Positions 15,018-24,286 of a stretch of DNA of 64,000 bases are shown here, one piece after another. The notes below the pieces were generated by a model. That model was not told the origin of the DNA. It made no database searches and worked only from the letters and a program-made list of their open reading frames with translations. Origin of the DNA: Nocardiopsis terrae (GTDB lineage Bacteria; Actinomycetota; Actinomycetes; Streptosporangiales; Streptosporangiaceae); NCBI RefSeq assembly GCF_014651695.1, contig NZ_BMXJ01000003.1, positions 89,046 to 153,045 of the forward strand. Reading direction: 5' to 3'. The number at the start of each line of letters is the position of its first letter. Positions within the stretch are counted from its first letter, which is position 1. A program made the translations under genes and the position numbers.

Positions 15018-16817
15018 ATGTCCCGCCGTGCTCGGGCACGCGTCGCCGCACTCCTGGCGCCGCTGCTCCTGCTGCCCGCCCTGCCCGCGCCCGCCCTCGC
15101 CGAAGAGGGAGCCGAGGTTACCTCAGCCGACTACCCGGCCGGGGACGAGTTCCACGGTTCCCCCGGCCGGCCCGGCGACTTCACGTTCTCCAGCAACGGG
15201 TCCGAGGACGTTCAGAGCTACTTCTACGCCCTCAACGACAGCTCCTGTGTCCACGAGGCTGTGCCCGACGAGCCAGGCGGTTCGGTCACGGTGACCCTCA
15301 CCCCGCGCCTGGCGGGCCCCAACCGCATCTACGCGCGCACCGTGGACGCCTCCGGCGGTTCCTCCGCCTGCGTGCTCGTCTACTCCTTCCTCGTCGCTCC
15401 GCCGAGTGACCCGGTTGCCTACTTCGCCTTCGACGAGGGGCAGGGGGACCACGCCGCCGACATCATCGACCCCGATCGGGGCCTTGACCTGTCCGAGAGT
15501 GTGGAGTGGGTACGCGGCCGGGTCGGGAGCGCCGAGAACCCCAACACCAACCCCGCCCCACGCCTGGAGGGCACGGCCGTCCGTACCGACGGCCGTACCG
15601 ACGGCGAGATCGTCGCCGACCACTCCTCCGTGGACACCTCCGGTTCCTTCTCCGTCTCCACATGGGTGAAGCTGGACCGCGCCGTCGCCGACCACGTCGC
15701 CGTCGCCCAGGAGGGCGCCGCGCAGAGCGCCTTCCACCTCGGCTACCAGGGCGACACCGGCCAGTGGGTGTTCAGGATGTCCCCTGAGGACGAGCACCGG
15801 GGCGGGCCCCGGGAGTGGACCGCGGCAGCTTCCACCACCTCCGCCGACGTCGGGGTGTGGACCCACCTGCTGGGTACCCACGACGAGCGGACCGGTGAGA
15901 TCACCCTCTACGTCGACGGCATCGAACAGGACACCGCCACCCATCCCGAACCGTGGAACGCCCAGGGGCCACTCGCCATCGGACGCGCCCTGTTCCAGGG
16001 CACGGGCGAGTACCACTGGCCCGGCGCCATCGACGATGTTCGGGTGTGGGACCGCCTCGTCGTGGACGAGACCGTGTCCGACTCCGAGACCGACTCCGAG
16101 GTGTGGCGGCTGGCTAACCGCCCGATCGCCGCCGAGGGCCGGTGGATGCTCGACGAGTGGGACGGCACGACCGTGTCCGACGCCACCGACCACGGACTCG
16201 AAGCCACCCTGCACGGTGATCCCCTCACGGCTTGGAACCTCGCTGACAACGACATCACCTTCTCCCCCGCAGTGCGGCTGAACGGGGACGACGAGTACAT
16301 CGAGGCCCCCGGTCCCGCCCTGCGCACGGACCGCAGCTTCAGCGTCGCGGCCTGGGTGCGCCTGGACGAGACGGGTGATGGCGCCGACACCACCGCCGTC
16401 AGCCAGGCCGGTACGCACCAGAGCGGCTTCTACCTGGGCTACGAGGGGTCCACCGGTGCGTGGGTGTTCAAGATGGCCTCCCACGACGACGCGGCCACCC
16501 CGGAGGGGAGCGGATGGACCCACGCCTCCTCTTCCTGGACCGCTCAGCCCGGGGAGTGGACTCATCTGACGGGCGTCTACGACCACACCCGCGGTGAGCT
16601 GGTGCTCTATGTCAACGGCTCCGAGGCTTCCCGGGCGGCGGTGTACCACGCCTGGCACGCCGACGGTCCGCTCCGGATCGGCAGCGCCCAGCACGGCGGC
16701 TCCAACACCGACCACTGGACCGGCGACATCGACGACGTCCACGCCTACCAGGGCGTCCTCGAAGCCCACTCGATCTCCTCCGTCTACGCCGGGTTCTTCC
16801 CCACCGCTCAGAACTGA
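15018..16817 (+). CDS. Secreted protein with two LamG (concanavalin-like) domains
   Basis: 599 aa. Residues 1-28 are a Sec signal peptide (MSRRARAR, hydrophobic core, ALA cleavage). Two LamG-like jelly-roll domains follow at about 209-350 and 437-580; both read SFSVxxWV, then YLGY/LGYQG, GxWxHL, LYVDG or LYVNG, and a closing IDDV. The region between the signal and the first domain resembles an Ig-like or immunoglobulin-type beta segment. No catalytic domain, wall anchor or YD/RHS repeats are seen, though in actinomycetes such LamG pairs often sit on larger RHS proteins. Probable carbohydrate- or surface-binding exoprotein. ATG at 15018 chosen for the signal peptide. Confidence 0.85.
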   Translation: MSRRARARVAALLAPLLLLPALPAPALAEEGAEVTSADYPAGDEFHGSPGRPGDFTFSSNGSEDVQSYFYALNDSSCVHEAVPDEPGGSVTVTLTPRLAGPNRIYARTVDASGGSSACVLVYSFLVAPPSDPVAYFAFDEGQGDHAADIIDPDRGLDLSESVEWVRGRVGSAENPNTNPAPRLEGTAVRTDGRTDGEIVADHSSVDTSGSFSVSTWVKLDRAVADHVAVAQEGAAQSAFHLGYQGDTGQWVFRMSPEDEHRGGPREWTAAASTTSADVGVWTHLLGTHDERTGEITLYVDGIEQDTATHPEPWNAQGPLAIGRALFQGTGEYHWPGAIDDVRVWDRLVVDETVSDSETDSEVWRLANRPIAAEGRWMLDEWDGTTVSDATDHGLEATLHGDPLTAWNLADNDITFSPAVRLNGDDEYIEAPGPALRTDRSFSVAAWVRLDETGDGADTTAVSQAGTHQSGFYLGYEGSTGAWVFKMASHDDAATPEGSGWTHASSSWTAQPGEWTHLTGVYDHTRGELVLYVNGSEASRAAVYHAWHADGPLRIGSAQHGGSNTDHWTGDIDDVHAYQGVLEAHSISSVYAGFFPTAQN

Positions 16818-16844
16818 TCCCCCACCGCCACCCTGTCCCGTGAC

Positions 16845-16872
16845 TGTCCCCCGCCTCGCCAGGCGGGGGACA
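16845..16872 (+). terminator. Terminator after LamG gene
   Basis: TGTCCCCCGCCT and AGGCGGGGGACA form a perfect 12-bp stem around a CGCC loop, 28 nt after the stop codon. Confidence 0.75.
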
Positions 16873-17669
16873 GAGGGCTGCCGTGGCTCCACGCGGTGAC
16901 GACCCCAATCCTTCGGGGCTCGTGCACGGGAGCCGCGGGCCGAGTCTGGCGCCGCGGTCGTGGCGAGGCTCATGTGCTGCCGCCGGAGCAGCGTTGGAGT
17001 ATCCGTTCGGATCCGAGGCGGGAACGGGACGAAGTATTATGCGGATCTTCTTTTAAGTGCGGAAATCCATGGCCGCAACGGATGTGGGGCTCATTTGTTT
17101 TGCGTGTTAATAACCTAATGTTCTCCTTTTGCTTCAGGGTTTTCTTCCCATTGGGAAGGTGGTGTTCCTGATGGTGGCGAACTCTTGCTTCGGGTCATTT
17201 CCAATGCGAACATCTCGGTGGGGAAGCGTATTCTGTTACACCTCTGTCGGTCTGCCGTGCAAGGAGATCAGGTGACGGCGGGAGCCCGACGTCCCCGTGG
17301 CTGGACACCCCGGCCGCGGGGCGGTCCGCGGCCGGGGGATCCGGCTTCTTCGTGTCCTGGGACTTCGATGGCGGGCGAGCGGGAGGACGCGCCCCGGTAG
17401 CCCTCTGTGCGGATATGGCGGAACTGATCCGAAAAGTCCGCGACTGTCGGACGCAATGGTGAAAGATGCTGCCCCGCGTTTTGTTTCCGGAGAGTTCTCG
17501 CCGACGGTTAAGGTCTCGCTCCCAATGGTCCGGACCTTTCGTCTCCGTTGAAGCGCACGGACAGGGGTCGGGGCCACGGCTGTTCCATTGCCGGTCGGCG
17601 CCGGTGTTCGTTCCCCTCGGGAAGATCCGGTCAAACCGAACGGACGGGCGGAGCCCTCGCCGCCCGCCC
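16873..17669. other. 800-nt gene-free stretch with AT-richer core
   Basis: Between the LamG terminator and the rhamnose lacI stop no frame shows coding bias. About 17030-17270 is clearly poorer in G+C than the surroundings. Hairpins seen: CTTCCC-ATT-GGGAAG at 17144-17158, and a 12-bp perfect stem at 17308-17319/17326-17337 with a 6-nt loop. It may hold a small RNA or remnant of transferred DNA; nothing recognisable was found. Confidence 0.5.
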
Positions 17670-18725
17670 TCAGGGCCGGTGGGCGGCAGTGGAACCGCGC
17701 AGCACCAGTTCGGGGCTGAAGAGCAGGCGCTGGTGCAGGTGGTCCGGGTCGTCCAGCTGCGCCCGGAGCAGGCGCATGGCCGTACGGCCCAGCTCGTACT
17801 TGGGCTGGGCGACGGTGGTCAGGCCGGGGTGGACCAGGCTGGCGACGTCGACGTTGTCGTAGCCGATCACCGAGATGTCGTCCGGTACCCGCAGTCCGCG
17901 CCTGCCCAGCCCCTTCATGAACCCCAGGGCGAGCTGGTCGTTGGCGCACATGACCGCCGTCGACCGCTGCCTGGGTCCGCCCGCGAGGGCGGCGTCCACC
18001 GCCCGTTCGCCCTGCTCGGGGTTGAGCTGGGGGAGCTCGATCACGCTGATCGAACCGTCGGGGTCGAGGTCGGACTCGGTGAAGGCGTCGCGCAGGCCGT
18101 CGTGGCGCCTTCGCACCTGCTCGATGGCGGGAGGCCCGGTCAGGAAGGTGACCCGCTCGTGGCCCAGCCCGACGAGGTGGCGCCCGGCGGCCAGGCCGCC
18201 GGCGTGGTTGTCCACACTGACGCTGCACCCCACGTCCTCGGGGACGTCACCCCGGTCCAGGGCGACCCACGGCACCCCCTGCCGGTGCAGCCACAGCAGG
18301 TCGGAGAGGTCGTCGTCGACCGGCATGACCACCGCTCCCGCCGCGCGCTGTTCGGCGAGCAGCCTGAGGTTGCGGCGCTGCCGGGTCCCCGACTCCGCCG
18401 AGTTGAGCAGCAGGACCGCGAGCCCGGCTTCGGCTGCCTCGTCCTCCATCCCGCGCGCCACCTCGGTGAAGAAGGGGTTGGTCACGTCGAGGACCAGCAG
18501 GCCCACGGCGTCGCTGCGTCCGGAGCGCAGGCTGCTGCCGGAGGAGTTGCGCACGTAGTCGAGCTCGGCGATGGCCGCCTCGACCCTGGCCCGGGTCGGG
18601 CCGGCGACCCGCTCCGGCCGGTTGAGCACGTTGGAGACGGTTCCGGGGGAGACCCCGGCGTGCCTGGCGACCTCGGTGATCCCCGCGGGGCGTTTCGCTG
18701 ACGGGTGGGGTTGGGCTGTCGACAA
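17670..18725 (-). CDS. LacI-family regulator of rhamnose genes
   Basis: 351 aa. N-terminal HTH ITEVARHAGVSPGTVSNVLNRPERV (about residues 16-40) with hinge SSGSSLRSGRS, then a periplasmic-binding-like effector domain. The start is the TTG at 18725 with GGAG 7 nt upstream; no ATG or GTG fits better. It is divergent from the rhamnose ABC importer, and matching palindromes lie in its own promoter (18828-18841), in the importer promoter (18985-18998) and at rhaI (8266, 8368). It is therefore the likely repressor of both rhamnose operons, released by rhamnose or a derivative. Effector identity is inferred. Confidence 0.88.
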   Translation of the reverse strand: MSTAQPHPSAKRPAGITEVARHAGVSPGTVSNVLNRPERVAGPTRARVEAAIAELDYVRNSSGSSLRSGRSDAVGLLVLDVTNPFFTEVARGMEDEAAEAGLAVLLLNSAESGTRQRRNLRLLAEQRAAGAVVMPVDDDLSDLLWLHRQGVPWVALDRGDVPEDVGCSVSVDNHAGGLAAGRHLVGLGHERVTFLTGPPAIEQVRRRHDGLRDAFTESDLDPDGSISVIELPQLNPEQGERAVDAALAGGPRQRSTAVMCANDQLALGFMKGLGRRGLRVPDDISVIGYDNVDVASLVHPGLTTVAQPKYELGRTAMRLLRAQLDDPDHLHQRLLFSPELVLRGSTAAHRP

Positions 18726-18812
18726 CGGGGTCTCCGGTGCTCTGTCGGTCGGACGGTTCGGCGGCGGTGCGGGTCCGCCCGGACACCGCGCCGGCCGGGC
18801 CTCACTCGGTTG

Positions 18813-18841
18813 ATCGTCACATCGGTTTTGAAACGTGTCAA
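18813..18841 (-). promoter_or_regulatory. lacI(rha) promoter overlapped by its operator
   Basis: On the minus strand TTGACA (18841-18836), a 17-bp spacer and GACGAT (18818-18813) form a promoter. The pseudo-palindrome TTGAAACGTGTCAA at 18828-18841 covers the -35 box, which suggests autorepression. Confidence 0.6.
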
Positions 18842-18945
18842 CGGAGTGTCTCGCAAGCCGTGGGATCGCCCTGTGGTCCTGTGTTGCCGGTTCGGTGCAG
18901 GTGGTCCGGGAAGCCCCTTACCTCTGCAAATTACCAGAGTGCCTC

Positions 18946-18998
18946 TTGACGGTGTGGTGTGTCCCACCTAGCATCCCCATCATATTAAAACGTTTTGA
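18946..18998 (+). promoter_or_regulatory. Rhamnose ABC operon promoter and operator
   Basis: TTGACG (18946-18951), exactly 17 bp, TAGCAT (18969-18974). The predicted start is near 18981, and the palindrome AAAACGTTTT (18987-18996, within TTAAAACGTTTTGA) lies just downstream. An additional inverted repeat CTCTG-N8-CAGAG is at 18922-18939. Confidence 0.65.
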
Positions 18999-19041
18999 GA
19001 AGCGGCGGAACCCGCATCGACCCGAAACAAGGAGGGCGTAC

Positions 19042-20565
19042 GTGCCAGAACAACAGCCCCCGGCGCCCCCGCCCCTCGCCCTCGACGGCGTGAGCAAGTC
19101 CTTCGGCAGCGTCCGAGCCCTCCGGGGACTCTCCCTCGAACTGCGGGCGGGTGAGATCCACGCCCTGGTCGGAGAGAACGGGGCGGGAAAATCCACCCTG
19201 GTCAAGACCATCGCCGGGGTGCACCGGCCCGACTCCGGACAGATCCTGGTCGACGGCGAAACGACCGCCTTCCAGGCCCCCGCCGACGCGCAGCGCGCGG
19301 GCATCGCGGTCATCCACCAGGAACCCACGCTCTTCCCCGACCTGTCGGTGGCCGAGAACATCTTCGTCGGCCGCCAGCCGAGGACCCGTCTGCGCACCAT
19401 CGACCGGGCCCTCATGCGCCGCCGGACCGCGGAGGCCTTCGCCCGCCTTGGGGTGGAGACCGACCCCGACCGCCCGGCGCGCGGCCTCTCCATCGCCGAC
19501 CAACAGCTCGTGGAGATCGCCAAGGCCCTCACCCGGCGGGCCCGCGTCCTGGTCATGGACGAACCCACCGCCGCACTGTCCGGGGTGGAGGCCGAACGCC
19601 TCTTCCGCGTCGCCCGCTCCCTACGGGACTCCGGCACCGCCCTGCTCTTCATCTCCCACCGCTTCGACGAGGTGTTCGCCCTCTGCGACCGCATCACGGT
19701 CGTGCGCGACGGCGCCTTCGTCTCCTGCGACCCCACGCCCGAACTGGACGTGGACACCGTGGTCCGACGCATGGTCGGCAGGGAGGTCTCCAGCCTCTAC
19801 CCGAAGGAGGAGGCGCAGGTCGGCGAAACCGTCCTGGAGGTCGAGGGCCTGACCCGCCGGGGCGTCTTCACCGACGTGTCCTTCTCGGTACGCGCCGGGG
19901 AGATCGTCGCCCTGGCCGGGCTGGTGGGCGCGGGGCGCAGCGAGGTCGTCCGGGCCGCCTTCGGCGTGGACCGCCACGACACCGGGACGGTCCGGGTCCT
20001 GGGCCGGGAGCTTCCCAACGGCCGCCCCCGGGCCGCCATGGCGGCCGGAGCGGCACTGGTCCCCGAGGACCGCAGGCTCCAGGGGCTCGTGATGGAGTCC
20101 TCCATCGAACGGAACTCCACCGCCACCCGCCGCGGCCCGCTCAGCCGCCTGGGCCTGCTCCGGCCCCGGGCCGAACGCGACGCCGCCCGGGAATGGGGTG
20201 AGCGCCTCCAGCTCAAGTACGGCGACACCACCGACCCGGTCTCCACCCTCTCCGGAGGCAACCAGCAGAAGGTCGTCCTGGCCAAGTGGCTGTCCACACG
20301 ACCGCGGCTGCTGTTCATCGACGAACCCACCCGCGGCATCGACGTCGGGACCAAGGCGGAGGTGCACCGCCTGCTGTCCCGCCTGGCCGGGGAGGGGCTG
20401 GCCATCGTCATGGTCTCCAGCGAACTCCCCGAGGTCCTCGCCATGGCGGACCGGGTCCTGGTCATGCACGAGGGGCGGATCACCGCCGAACTCGACCGGG
20501 ACGCGGCGACCGAGGAAACGGTCATGTACGCCGCCACCGGCCAACAGCCGCGAAGTGCCGCCTGA
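19042..20565 (+). CDS. rhaT: Rhamnose ABC importer, duplicated ATPase
   Basis: 507 aa with two ABC cassettes, as in CUT2 sugar importers. First half: Walker [10 protein letters not shown], signature region [15 protein letters not shown], Walker [12 protein letters not shown]. Second half: degenerate Walker [11 protein letters not shown], signature [15 protein letters not shown], Walker [16 protein letters not shown] at 19042 with GGAGG 6 nt upstream; the longer in-frame start lies upstream of the promoter. It energises the two permeases that follow. RhaT is the rhizobial name for this component (not the E. coli symporter). Confidence 0.92.
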   Translation: MPEQQPPAPPPLALDGVSKSFGSVRALRGLSLELRAGEIHALVGENGAGKSTLVKTIAGVHRPDSGQILVDGETTAFQAPADAQRAGIAVIHQEPTLFPDLSVAENIFVGRQPRTRLRTIDRALMRRRTAEAFARLGVETDPDRPARGLSIADQQLVEIAKALTRRARVLVMDEPTAALSGVEAERLFRVARSLRDSGTALLFISHRFDEVFALCDRITVVRDGAFVSCDPTPELDVDTVVRRMVGREVSSLYPKEEAQVGETVLEVEGLTRRGVFTDVSFSVRAGEIVALAGLVGAGRSEVVRAAFGVDRHDTGTVRVLGRELPNGRPRAAMAAGAALVPEDRRLQGLVMESSIERNSTATRRGPLSRLGLLRPRAERDAAREWGERLQLKYGDTTDPVSTLSGGNQQKVVLAKWLSTRPRLLFIDEPTRGIDVGTKAEVHRLLSRLAGEGLAIVMVSSELPEVLAMADRVLVMHEGRITAELDRDAATEETVMYAATGQQPRSAA

Positions 20566-20602
20566 TGCGCGCGCCGTCCCCACCACCACCCACCCCGGAG
20601 GC

Positions 20603-21673
20603 CCCGTGACCCCGCCAGGCACCCCAGCCCAGGCGCCCGAACGCCCCCCTGAGAACCCGTCGGCCACGGCCGCGCCGCCGAAAGGCCGACCGGCACAGCG
20701 CACACGACAGGTACGCGAACTCGGCGTCCTGCTCGCCGTCGCCGTCCTGATCACCGCCACCTGGCTGCACAACCCGGGCTTCCTGTCCGCACAGGGCGTG
20801 CGCGACCTCTTCCTCGGCGCCACCGTGCTGTCGGTCCTCGCCGTCGGCCAGGCCATGGTCCTGATCACCAGGAACGTCGACCTCTCCGTCGGCTCCGTGA
20901 TGGGCCTGTCGGCCTTCGGCACCGGCATCCTCTTCGTCACCTTCCCCGGGCTCCCCGTGCCGGTGGCCATGCTCTGCGGTGTCGCCATCGGAGCGGTCTG
21001 CGGCCTGCTCAACGGAGCCCTGGTCACCACCGTCCAGGTCCCCGCCTTGGTCGTCACCCTCGGCACGCTCTACGCCTTCCGCGGGATCAACCACTGGTGG
21101 GCGGACGGCGGCCAGGTCAACGCGCACGACATGCCCGCCGCCTTCCTCGCGCTGGGCCGGGTCAGCCTCCTGGGCGTCCCGCTGCCGGCCGCGGTGGCCA
21201 TCGCCACCGTGGTGGTGGTCGGCCTGTACCTGGCCCACTACCGTTCGGGCCGCGAACTGTACGCGATCGGTTCCAACGCCGACGCCGCACGCCTGTCCGG
21301 CATCCCCGCCGGCCGGCGGGTACTGACCGCCTTCGCCGTCAACGGGGCCCTGGCCGGGCTGGCGGGCGTCCTGTTCGCCGCCCGCTACGGGACGGTCGAC
21401 TCCACCGTCGGCACCGGCATGGAGCTCCAGGTGGTCGCGGCCGCCGTGGTCGGCGGCGTGGCCATCGCCGGCGGGGTCGGCACCGTCTACGGGGCCGCCG
21501 TCGGCGCGGTGCTGATGACCACCATCACCGCGGCCCTGCCCATCTGGCAGATCAACCAGTTCTGGCACCAGGCCGTCGTGGGCGCCCTGATCCTGGCCGC
21601 CATCGGCCTGGACCGCCTGCTGGCCCTGCGTACCGCCCGCAAACTCGGAGGAGGGGGAGCACGTGGTGCCTGA
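20603..21673 (+). CDS. rhaP: Rhamnose ABC importer permease 1
   Basis: 356 aa BPD_transp_2-type permease with about 8-10 membrane segments. The conserved DLSVGSVMGLS motif and GSNADAARLSGIP (EAA-like loop that contacts the ATPase) are present, along with the late GGVAIAGGVGTVYGA. The GTG at 20603 follows GGAGG at 20594-20598; the first 35 residues are Pro-rich and cytoplasmic. It overlaps the next permease by 11 nt. CUT2 importers use two such subunits or a homodimer; here two distinct genes are present. Confidence 0.9.
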   Translation, partial: PVTPPGTPAQAPERPPENPSATAAPPKGRPAQRTRQVRELGVLLAVAVLITATWLHNPGFLSAQGVRDLFLGATVLSVLAVGQAMVLITRNVDLSVGSVMGLSAFGTGILFVTFPGLPVPVAMLCGVAIGAVCGLLNGALVTTVQVPALVVTLGTLYAFRGINHWWADGGQVNAHDMPAAFLALGRVSLLGVPLPAAVAIATVVVVGLYLAHYRSGRELYAIGSNADAARLSGIPAGRRVLTAFAVNGALAGLAGVLFAARYGTVDSTVGTGMELQVVAAAVVGGVAIAGGVGTVYGAAVGAVLMTTITAALPIWQINQFWHQAVVGALILAAIGLDRLLALRTARKLGGGGARGA

Positions 21674-22736
21674 CCACACCCGAACCCCGGCGGGCACCGT
21701 CTCCCGCCTGCGTTCCGCACTGTCGCTGCGCGAGGCGCCCGTACTCGGGGCGCTGCTGGTCACCCTGGTGTGCGCCGCGATGTTCGTCGACAACTTCGCC
21801 ACCGAACGCAACACCGGATTCCTGCTGCTGAGCGTGGCCGCCATCGCCCTGATGGCGCTGCCCATGACCCTGATCGTCATCACCGGCGAGATCGACCTGT
21901 CCGTGGCCAGCACCCTGGCCCTGAGCAGCGCCACCATGGGCGTCCTGTGGGAGGCGGGCGTACCCATCGAGACCGCCCTGTGGATCTGTCTCGCGGTGGG
22001 TCTGGCCGTGGGGGCGCTCAACGGCGTACTGGTCACCCTGTGCGGACTGCCCTCCCTGGCGGTGACCATCGGAACCATGGCCCTCTACCGGGGCCTGGCC
22101 TACGTCCTGCTCGGCGACCGCGCCGTGGCCAGCTACCCGCAGACCTGGGTCAGCGGTGTCCGGGACACCGTCCCCGGCGTCCCCGGCCTGCCGTGGACCG
22201 TCCTGGCGATCGCCCTGCTCGCCGTGCTCTTCGCCGTCCTGCTGCACGCCTCCGTGCTGGGCCGGTCCCTGTACGACATCGGCAACAACGCCGAGGCCGC
22301 CCGCTTCGCCGGGGTCCGGGTCAGGTGGACCAAGTTCTGGCTGTTCGCCGCCAGCGGCCTGGTCTCCGCCGGGGCCGGGGTGCTCTGGACCCTCCAGTAC
22401 GGCACCTCCAGGGCCGACACCGCCTTCGGTCTGGAACTCCAGGTCGTGGCCGCCGTCCTGCTGGGCGGGGTGTCCATCTTCGGCGGTGTCGGCACCGTCG
22501 TGGGCGTCATGGCCGGCGTCCTGCTGCTCGGTTCCCTGCGCAACGCGCTCCAACTCCTCGGAATCTCCAGTGACGTCCTCCAGGTCGTCACCGGACTGAT
22601 CCTCATCGCCTCGGTCGTCGCGCCGAGCGCGGCGGCCCGCCTCCGGGCCCGCCGCAAGGCACCCGGTCCGAGACCGGCACCCGACCCAGACGACCGGAAC
22701 CGTCCGGTCGCAGCCCCTTCAGGAGAAGAATCATGA
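21663..22736 (+). CDS. rhaQ: Rhamnose ABC importer permease 2
   Basis: 357 aa, second BPD_transp_2 permease. It shows EIDLSVASTLALSSATMG, GNNAEAARFAGVRV and GGVSIFGGVGTVVG, the same landmarks as permease 1. GTG start inside the end of rhaP with a GGAGG-rich ribosome site; its stop overlaps the binding-protein ATG by 4 nt. The C-terminal tail after the last membrane helix is Arg/Pro-rich. Confidence 0.9.
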   Translation: MVPDHTRTPAGTVSRLRSALSLREAPVLGALLVTLVCAAMFVDNFATERNTGFLLLSVAAIALMALPMTLIVITGEIDLSVASTLALSSATMGVLWEAGVPIETALWICLAVGLAVGALNGVLVTLCGLPSLAVTIGTMALYRGLAYVLLGDRAVASYPQTWVSGVRDTVPGVPGLPWTVLAIALLAVLFAVLLHASVLGRSLYDIGNNAEAARFAGVRVRWTKFWLFAASGLVSAGAGVLWTLQYGTSRADTAFGLELQVVAAVLLGGVSIFGGVGTVVGVMAGVLLLGSLRNALQLLGISSDVLQVVTGLILIASVVAPSAAARLRARRKAPGPRPAPDPDDRNRPVAAPSGEES

Positions 22737-23800
22737 CCGATCCCCTGCGCCGCCGTTCGCTGTGGTTCGCCTCCGCGGCGTCCGCGGTCCTGCTCACCGC
22801 CGCCTGCGGCGGCACCACCATCGACGACGCCCAGGACGACGGGGGCGCCGGGCCGACCGGTACCGCCGACCCGAACGCCGAGATCCCCGAGGGCCTGGCG
22901 ATCGACTTCCTGCCCAAGCAGCTCAACAACCCGTTCTTCGACCTGGTCAACGAGGGCGGATTCGCGGCCGTCGAGGAGCTGGGCGGCGAGGCCACCGAAC
23001 GCGGCGGCACCGAGGCCACCGCCGACTCCCAGGTGGAGTACGTCAACGCCGCCAGCCAGGCCGGCAGCGACGTCATCGTGATCGCCGCCAACGACCCGGA
23101 CGCGGTCTGCCCCGCGCTCAACGAGGCCCGGGACAACGGTGCCGCCATCGTCGGCTACGACTCCGACGCCAACTGCACCGACGTGTTCGTCAACCAGTCC
23201 ACCAACGAGCTCATCGGCCGCGCCCTCGCGGACATGATCAGCGACGAGCTCGGCGGTGAGGGCACCTTCGCCGTCCTGTCGGCCACCCCCAACGCCACCA
23301 ACCAGAACGCGTGGATCGCCGAACTGGAGGAGATCCTCCAGGAGGACGACTACGCCGACCTCGAACTGGTGGACACCGTCTACGGAAACGACGACGACCT
23401 GGAGTCCTTCCAGGAGATGCAGGGCCTGGTGCAGGCCCACCCGGACCTGGACGGCGTCGTGTCGCCGACCACGGTCGGCCTGGCCGCGGCGGCCCGCTAC
23501 GTCAGCGACTCCGAGTACCAGGGGGAACTCGCCGTCACCGGCCTGGGCACCCCCAACCAGATGCGCGAGTTCGTGCACGACGGCACCGTCGGCCAGTTCG
23601 CCCTGTGGAACCCGAACGACCTGGGCTACCTGTCCGGGTACACCGGGGCCGCCCTGCAGGCCGGCCAGATCACCGGTGCCGCCGGTGAGACCTTCACCGC
23701 CGGGGAGCTGGGGGAGTTCACCTTCGAGACCGACGGCGAGGTCGTGCTCGGCCCGCCGATGGTCTTCGACGCCGACAACGTCGACGACTTCGACTTCTGA
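22733..23800 (+). CDS. rhaS: Rhamnose-binding lipoprotein
   Basis: 355 aa periplasmic-binding-protein type 1 (Peripla_BP_4). Residues 1-25 form a lipoprotein signal (Arg-rich n-region, lipobox LTAAC with Cys25), so it is anchored on the outer face of the membrane. The mature part starts with an acidic linker and then IDFLPKQLNNPFFDLVNEGG, and includes VIAANDPDAVCPAL and VVSPTTVGLAAAARYV. It delivers L-rhamnose to the permeases. The hairpin at 23815-23845 directly follows. Confidence 0.9.
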   Translation: MTDPLRRRSLWFASAASAVLLTAACGGTTIDDAQDDGGAGPTGTADPNAEIPEGLAIDFLPKQLNNPFFDLVNEGGFAAVEELGGEATERGGTEATADSQVEYVNAASQAGSDVIVIAANDPDAVCPALNEARDNGAAIVGYDSDANCTDVFVNQSTNELIGRALADMISDELGGEGTFAVLSATPNATNQNAWIAELEEILQEDDYADLELVDTVYGNDDDLESFQEMQGLVQAHPDLDGVVSPTTVGLAAAARYVSDSEYQGELAVTGLGTPNQMREFVHDGTVGQFALWNPNDLGYLSGYTGAALQAGQITGAAGETFTAGELGEFTFETDGEVVLGPPMVFDADNVDDFDF

Positions 23801-23814
23801 CCCGATCCGACCAG

Positions 23815-23845
23815 TGCCGGAGGCGGCCCCGCGCCGCCTCCGGCA
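23815..23845 (+). terminator. Hairpin between rhaS and rhaM
   Basis: TGCCGGAGGCGGC pairs perfectly with GCCGCCTCCGGCA (13 bp, loop CCCGC), 14 nt after rhaS. It may partly terminate or protect the rhaS 3' end so that binding protein is made in excess. Confidence 0.6.
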
Positions 23846-23864
23846 CTCCCCGCAGGGAGGCCCC

Positions 23865-24182
23865 GTGGAACGTGTCTGTTTCGTGCTCAAGGTGCGCGAG
23901 GACCGCCTTGAGGAGTACCGGGAGCGCCATGCCGAGGTCTGGCCGCAGATGCGGGCGGCCCTGTCCGCCTCCGGCTGGCACAACTACTCCCTCTTCTGCG
24001 ACGACCGGGGCATGGTCGTCGGCTACCTGGAGACCGAGGACTTCGAGGCCGCCCGCGCCGCGATGGCACGGACCGACGTGAACGCGCGCTGGCAGGCGGA
24101 GATGGCCCCGTTCTTCGAGAACCTGGACGGTCGCCCCGACGAGGGCATGGTGCCGCTGACCGAGATCTTCCACCTGCCCTGA
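23865..24182 (+). CDS. rhaM: L-rhamnose mutarotase
   Basis: 105 aa, dimeric alpha-beta barrel RhaM/RhaU family. It interconverts alpha and beta anomers of L-rhamnose, helping supply the isomerase. Recognisable segments are VCFVLKVREDRLEEYRERH, the catalytic HAEVWPQM and the WHNYSLF tract, and the acidic C-terminal MVPLTEIFHLP. GTG at 23865 with GGGAGG 4 nt upstream. Last gene of the importer operon, closed by the 21-bp hairpin at 24237-24281. Confidence 0.92.
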   Translation: MERVCFVLKVREDRLEEYRERHAEVWPQMRAALSASGWHNYSLFCDDRGMVVGYLETEDFEAARAAMARTDVNARWQAEMAPFFENLDGRPDEGMVPLTEIFHLP

Positions 24183-24236
24183 GCCGCCCCGGGCCGTTCT
24201 GAACCGCCCCGGGCCGCTCGGGGTCGCGAACGGCCC

Positions 24237-24281
24237 GCGCCGCCCGGCCCGCCCGCACCGTGCGGGCGGGCCGGGCGGCGC
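24237..24281. terminator. Very strong bidirectional terminator
   Basis: A perfect 21-bp GC stem (24237-24257 with 24261-24281) and a 3-nt loop, lying 5 nt from the stop of the convergent permease gene. It should end transcription from both sides. Confidence 0.75.
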
Positions 24282-24286
24282 GCGCC

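Noticed and set aside
17236..18228. Minus-strand 330-aa frame overlapping the rhamnose lacI gene
   Set aside because: Arg/Pro/Gly-rich shadow in another frame of the LacI gene, continuing into gene-free DNA.
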